Shown here: piece by piece, positions 63,408-64,000 of the stretch
How the letters are laid out: each line of letters opens with the position of its first letter
Numbering within the stretch: the first letter of the stretch is position 1
DNA from: Rhodoferax sp.
Lineage (GTDB): Bacteria > Pseudomonadota > Gammaproteobacteria > Burkholderiales > Burkholderiaceae_C
DNA length: 64,000 nucleotides
NCBI RefSeq assembly: GCF_028688795.1
Contig: NZ_JAQTXM010000001.1
Location: 62,001 to 126,000 of the forward strand
Direction: 5' to 3'
Made by a program: the position numbers and the translations under genes
The notes under the pieces: model-generated
What the model saw: the letters and a program-made list of their open reading frames with translations, nothing else
Told to the model about the DNA's origin: nothing
Database searches by the model: none

Positions 63408-64000
63408 GTTCGCTTCCAAAAAATGCGCCCGGTGCCACAGCAAAAACACCCGCCGCGTGGCGCGATCTGCCACGTGACGCCTTGTTCACTTTTGTGTTGG
63501 CCTGGATAGTGTTTGGTCCCATCACGGGGCTGCGACTTGCCGGGCTTGACTTCATTCCCAACTGGCAGCGGCCAATGTGGTTGGCCACCGTCGTCACACT
63601 GGGACGCGTGCTGTTTCTGGCCACACTAAACACGGGCTGGGCCAAAAAACAGATGGACCGTTCTGCCATCAAAAAGGCCCAGGCGGCAACGGTGCAGACA
63701 GCCAATGAATGGCGGAAGTGGGCGCGGATCAGCGCCGTGGCCGGGCTGGTCGCATTTGCCCTGCCCTTTGTTTTTGTTGACAACAGCTACGTGATGAAGT
63801 CCTTGTTGCTGGCCATGATCTACGTGTTGCTGGGACTGGGCCTGAACATTGTGGTCGGTCTGGCGGGGCTGCTTGATCTGGGTTTTGTCGCGTTTTACGC
63901 CGTAGGTGCCTACTTTCTCGCCTTGGGCTCCCAACACTGGGGCCTGGGATTTTGGGGTGCCCTGGCCTTGTCGCCTTTGCTCGCCGCCGCCTTGGGAGGA
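63404..64000 (+). CDS. livM: branched-chain-type amino-acid ABC transporter permease LivM (partial)
   Basis: About 199 codons up to the window edge, open throughout. N-terminal polar leader, two helices, a charged loop, then the LivM signature LGLNIVVGLAGLLDLGFVAF and YAVGAYFLALGSQHWGLGF. Starts in ATGA overlap with livH. The C-terminal half and the ATPases livG/livF presumably follow. Confidence 0.92.
   Translation, partial: MSSLPKNAPGATAKTPAAWRDLPRDALFTFVLAWIVFGPITGLRLAGLDFIPNWQRPMWLATVVTLGRVLFLATLNTGWAKKQMDRSAIKKAQAATVQTANEWRKWARISAVAGLVAFALPFVFVDNSYVMKSLLLAMIYVLLGLGLNIVVGLAGLLDLGFVAFYAVGAYFLALGSQHWGLGFWGALALSPLLAAALGG

Noticed and set aside
1-64000. CRISPR arrays, rRNA operons, prophage genes, toxin-antitoxin or restriction systems
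   Set aside because: I looked for regularly spaced repeats, rRNA signature sequences and the common defence families on both strands and found none.

Overview
The window is about 60% GC and densely coded on both strands. Its gene content suggests a betaproteobacterium of the order Burkholderiales, most like the Comamonadaceae (Rhodoferax/Polaromonas type). Reasons are the Bug-type tripartite tricarboxylate (TctABC) receptor system with its TctDE regulators, a prfB gene with the classical +1 frameshift site, class I fructose-bisphosphatase, RcnB-like and glycine-zipper envelope proteins, and a short dispersed repeat that I associate from memory with this family. The genus is inference; no 16S gene is present.

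Layout. 0-5.5 kb: small envelope and stress genes, an exonuclease, an EamA exporter, a split YeeE/YedE sulfur transporter with a rhodanese, and an RcnB-like protein. 5.7-13.2 kb: a leucine-rich-repeat protein kinase coupled to an Lrp-type regulator, then housekeeping and hydrolase genes (plsY, ybaK, SIMPL, aldo/keto reductase). 13.3-18.0 kb: a stand-alone receiver and a 1398-residue hybrid kinase with four near-identical tandem PAS modules. 18.9-25.2 kb: the tctABC-tctDE locus with an AbrB-type permease. 25.3-28.3 kb: a glycine-zipper protein and a PepSY/response regulator/kinase module. 28.3-38.2 kb: acyl-CoA synthetase, hydrolase, a large secreted protein of unknown function, prfB, a HAD phosphatase, pepN, fbp and tRNA-Thr(CGU). 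38.3-53.6 kb: cfa preceded by a coupled 34-codon ORF, a CNNM/CorC-type membrane protein, apaH, DEAD helicase, zinc peptidase, dcd, MFS, pgpA, an OB-fold protein, pncC, a LysE-type exporter, a SEC-C protein, a CAP-like lipoprotein and a chemoreceptor. 53.8-64.0 kb: a probable amino-acid catabolic locus. It holds a ThDP decarboxylase/synthase, a ruined LysR regulator, a universal stress protein, two FAD oxidoreductases, an ALDH7-type semialdehyde dehydrogenase and a Liv-type ABC transporter that runs off the window.

The most unusual signal is a repeat of about 50-60 bp present in seven copies. Its core is GCTAT-N7-ATAGC, then GCGC, then AAGGGCTAGAGGCC. Three copies are intergenic and four lie inside open reading frames: two in the acyl-CoA synthetase gene, one in the HAD gene and one in pepN. 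The host genes stay open, and in two cases the protein keeps its usual family length. This suggests that the element can overwrite as well as insert into coding DNA. Other points of interest are the 4 x 426-bp PAS array, the decayed LysR gene and possible transposase remnant flanking the catabolic locus, and the tandem operator-like repeat in front of tctC.
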